A stretch of 17,043 nt of DNA from PWXP01 sp964487655 (GTDB lineage: Bacteria > Planctomycetota > Planctomycetia > Pirellulales > Thermoguttaceae). Numbering within the stretch: position 1 is the stretch's first letter; the number at the start of each line of letters is the position of its first letter. The position numbers and the translations under genes are program-made. The DNA lies in assembly GCA_964487655.1 (NCBI GenBank), contig CAZASB010000071.1, forward strand, positions 1 through 17,043, read 5' to 3'. Shown piece by piece: positions 15,087 through 17,043 of this stretch. Under the pieces are notes generated by a model. It was not told the origin of the DNA. It was given only the letters and a program-made list of their open reading frames with translations, and ran no database searches.

Positions 15087-16883
15087 ATGTCGTCGCGCTA
15101 TGCTACTTTAACCCTCCGTCTGCTGGTCATCCTCGCCTGCTTACTGACGCCTTTGGCTGCGACAATAGCCGAGCAGGTGGGGGCAATCGAAGGCTATGCC
15201 AACTTCGAGACGCTTCGGGTGCAGCTTGAACGGATCGCCCGGTCGCCTCTGGCGAAACTATCGACGCTGGGGCGCACGCGAGAAGGACGCGAGGTGTTCT
15301 TGTTGACCATTGGCAAAGGTAAAGTCGACAACCGGCCAGGAATACTGGTCCTTGGCGGCGTTGATGCTACTCAACTCATTGGCAGCGAGTTGGCCGTACG
15401 CATGGCAAGGCGGCTTGTCGAACGAGCGGCCAACGATAAGGAAACGGCCCAACTGCTGGAGCAGGTAACCTTCTACGTCATCCCACGCGCATCCCCCGAC
15501 GCCTGCGAGTCTTTCTTTGTGAAGCCAACCGGCGAACGAACCACCAACTCACGGCCGACCGATGACGACAACGACGGCCGCGTGGACGAAGATGGGCCGA
15601 ACGACTTAAGCGGCGACGGCTGGATTACGGCCATGCGAGTGCAAGAGCCAACCGGCCAATACACGGTACACCCAGCCGATCCTCGCGTGATGATCCTCGC
15701 CGATCCGAAGAAGGGCGAGCGAGGTCAGTGGTCGCTGCATGTTGAAGGGATTGATGACGACGGCGATGGGCAGCTCAACGAGGATCCCGTTGGTGGCGTG
15801 GCGTTCGACCGCAACTTCACCTTCGGATACCCATATTTCAAACCCGGCGCCGGCCCGCACCAGGTTAGCGAGCCGGAGACAAAGGCGGTGGCCGACTTCG
15901 CGTTCGGACGACGCAATATGTCTGTAGTAATGACATTCTCCGCCCAGGACAATCTCTTCCATGTCCCAAAGGGCGAGTCGTCCGAAAAGCAAGGCAAGAT
16001 CAAGACGAAGCTGCTGGAAGCCGACCTTCCCTACCTCGAACGCATGGCCAAGCTCTATCGCGAGCTGCACGGCGGAACCGGCGCGCCGGCCTCCCCGAAA
16101 GGCAATGGTTGCGTGAGTGACTGGGCCTACTTCCATTACGGTCGCTGGTCGCTGGCGGCCCAGCCGTGGTGGATTACCGCGTCAGACTCCGGCAAACCCA
16201 ATGTCGCCACTGGCACCGATACGACGTCCGAAAAGACCGACGCGGAAGGCACTGCCGAGGTCAAGGGAGCCAACGAGTCTTCAGCCGAGAGACCAGCGAA
16301 GGATAAGGCCGACGATGATGAACGTGGACGCGACGACCTCCACGCGTTGGCCTGGTTCGACAAAAAAAGCATCAATGGTTTCGTGCCATGGAAGCCGATT
16401 GAGCACCCCGACTTCCCCAACCGGCAAGTTGAAGTGGGCGGGTTCAAACCGTACCTGCGCGAGAACCCGCCACTCAGCGAGATCAAGGGACTCGACGTCA
16501 AGCACGTTGATTTTCTCTGCCGCGTGGCCGGGATGCTGCCGAGACTGAAGATTGCCGAGCTGAAGGCCGAATCACTCGGCGACGGCGTGTGGCGCGTGGA
16601 GGCCACGGTTGTGAACCAAGGGGAACTGCCCACGTTTCCCGAGATGGGGGAGATCAGTCAGCAGATACAACCCGTTCAAATCGCCATCGACCTACCAGAC
16701 GTCGCCTCGTTGGTCACCGGCTACGCCCGGCGACGCTTGCCCACCCTGGCCGGCAACGGCGGGCACGCCAAGGAAACCTGGTTGGCGCGCATGCCAGCCG
16801 ACACCGCAGGCAAAGCCCGCGTACGAGTCTGGTCGCCGTCGGTTGGGAGCACCAAGAGGACCATCCCTCTAGGGGGGCCATAG
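15087..16883 (+). CDS. Secreted M14 carboxypeptidase-fold protein with apparently lost zinc ligands
   Basis: This is a 598-residue exported protein. Residues 8-28 are a Sec signal peptide. The region from GYANFETLRVQLERIA (36-51) to about 360 follows the zinc carboxypeptidase M14 fold. Two acidic EF-hand-like loops (DDDNDGRVDEDG, 159-170, and GIDDDGDGQLNEDP, 221-234) match those seen in a bacterial secreted M14 subgroup, as does FDRNF (240-244) at the substrate-Arg position. The HxxE zinc motif position reads DATQ (93-96), and the region that should hold the third ligand His reads MTFSAQDN (282-289). The general-base region VEVGGFKP (448-455) keeps its Glu. A charged, probably disordered insert spans about 368-417, and a beta-rich C-terminal domain (VVNQGELPTFPEMG) follows. 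GGAAGGAT lies nine bases before ATG 15087. It may bind peptides without cutting them. Confidence 0.75.
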   Translation: MSSRYATLTLRLLVILACLLTPLAATIAEQVGAIEGYANFETLRVQLERIARSPLAKLSTLGRTREGREVFLLTIGKGKVDNRPGILVLGGVDATQLIGSELAVRMARRLVERAANDKETAQLLEQVTFYVIPRASPDACESFFVKPTGERTTNSRPTDDDNDGRVDEDGPNDLSGDGWITAMRVQEPTGQYTVHPADPRVMILADPKKGERGQWSLHVEGIDDDGDGQLNEDPVGGVAFDRNFTFGYPYFKPGAGPHQVSEPETKAVADFAFGRRNMSVVMTFSAQDNLFHVPKGESSEKQGKIKTKLLEADLPYLERMAKLYRELHGGTGAPASPKGNGCVSDWAYFHYGRWSLAAQPWWITASDSGKPNVATGTDTTSEKTDAEGTAEVKGANESSAERPAKDKADDDERGRDDLHALAWFDKKSINGFVPWKPIEHPDFPNRQVEVGGFKPYLRENPPLSEIKGLDVKHVDFLCRVAGMLPRLKIAELKAESLGDGVWRVEATVVNQGELPTFPEMGEISQQIQPVQIAIDLPDVASLVTGYARRRLPTLAGNGGHAKETWLARMPADTAGKARVRVWSPSVGSTKRTIPLGGP

Positions 16884-17043
16884 GTGCAAGGGGCGATGGC
16901 ACGGTATAACAATGGACTGCGCGGGTGACGGGACGCTCGATGATTAGCGAAGGTCAGTAGTCCCCTTTCTCAAACCACCCTAAACGATGGAATGGAACAC
17001 TATTGATTTTTGCATAGTCAATGAGCGGTTCGCAGCCGTTTTA

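Noticed and set aside
16884..17043. Right-edge sequence with a TTGACT-like box and a short inverted repeat ATTGA/TCAAT near 17000-17025
   Set aside because: No matching -10 element at the right distance, a stem of only five bases, and no gene in view to control.

Overview
The window reads as a chromosomal stretch of a Planctomycetes bacterium, probably of a Pirellulales-like lineage. This is an inference from gene content. Pointers are a small carboxypeptidase-regulatory-like protein at the left edge, a XylR-type AraC regulator beside a cluster of TIM-barrel sugar isomerases, a ThuA-like protein and a Gfo/Idh/MocA oxidoreductase, twin-arginine signals on two of these enzymes, an exported HEAT-repeat protein, and an M14-fold protein with EF-hand-like acidic loops. 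No 16S or other marker gene is present.

Layout. (1) 2-343 (+): C-terminal part of a small secreted or lipoprotein-type protein. (2) 358-4375 (-): a sulfate/thiosulfate ABC importer operon, transcribed in the order binding protein, cysT, cysW, cysA. The last two genes are coupled by an ATGA overlap. (3) 4771-5946 (-): a XylR-like regulator, divergent from (4) 6244-12542 (+): a five-gene sugar-acid/sugar catabolism-type operon. Its genes encode a cytosolic TIM-barrel isomerase, an exported ThuA-like protein, a Tat-exported TIM-barrel isomerase, a Tat-exported Gfo/Idh/MocA oxidoreductase and a Sec-exported HEAT-repeat protein. The 297-bp divergent gap holds a good promoter for the regulator and a cluster of TTCCAT/ATGGAA half-sites that could be its operator. 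(5) 12553-14206: a scar region with an IS66-type transposase remnant (-), a broken ABC exporter gene (+) lacking its ATPase core and, apparently, the middle of its permease, and a short start-like ORF. (6) 14177-14693 (-): a PemK/MazF-type toxin-antitoxin pair with a near-consensus promoter. (7) 15087-16883 (+): a secreted M14 carboxypeptidase-fold protein whose zinc ligands appear to be replaced.

How the genes work together. The sulfate operon forms a complete importer (one binding protein, two permeases, one ATPase). The XylR-type sensor most likely detects a sugar and controls the divergent operon. In that operon, redox and isomerase chemistry on sugar derivatives seems to be split between cytoplasm and periplasm. 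The substrate cannot be read from the sequence. The scar region suggests past transposition and gene loss, with a toxin-antitoxin module next to it.

The most interesting items are the compartment-split sugar module with its HEAT partner, the apparent pseudo-carboxypeptidase, and the doubly deleted ABC exporter beside the IS66 relic. All family assignments are by eye from motifs. No database search was run.
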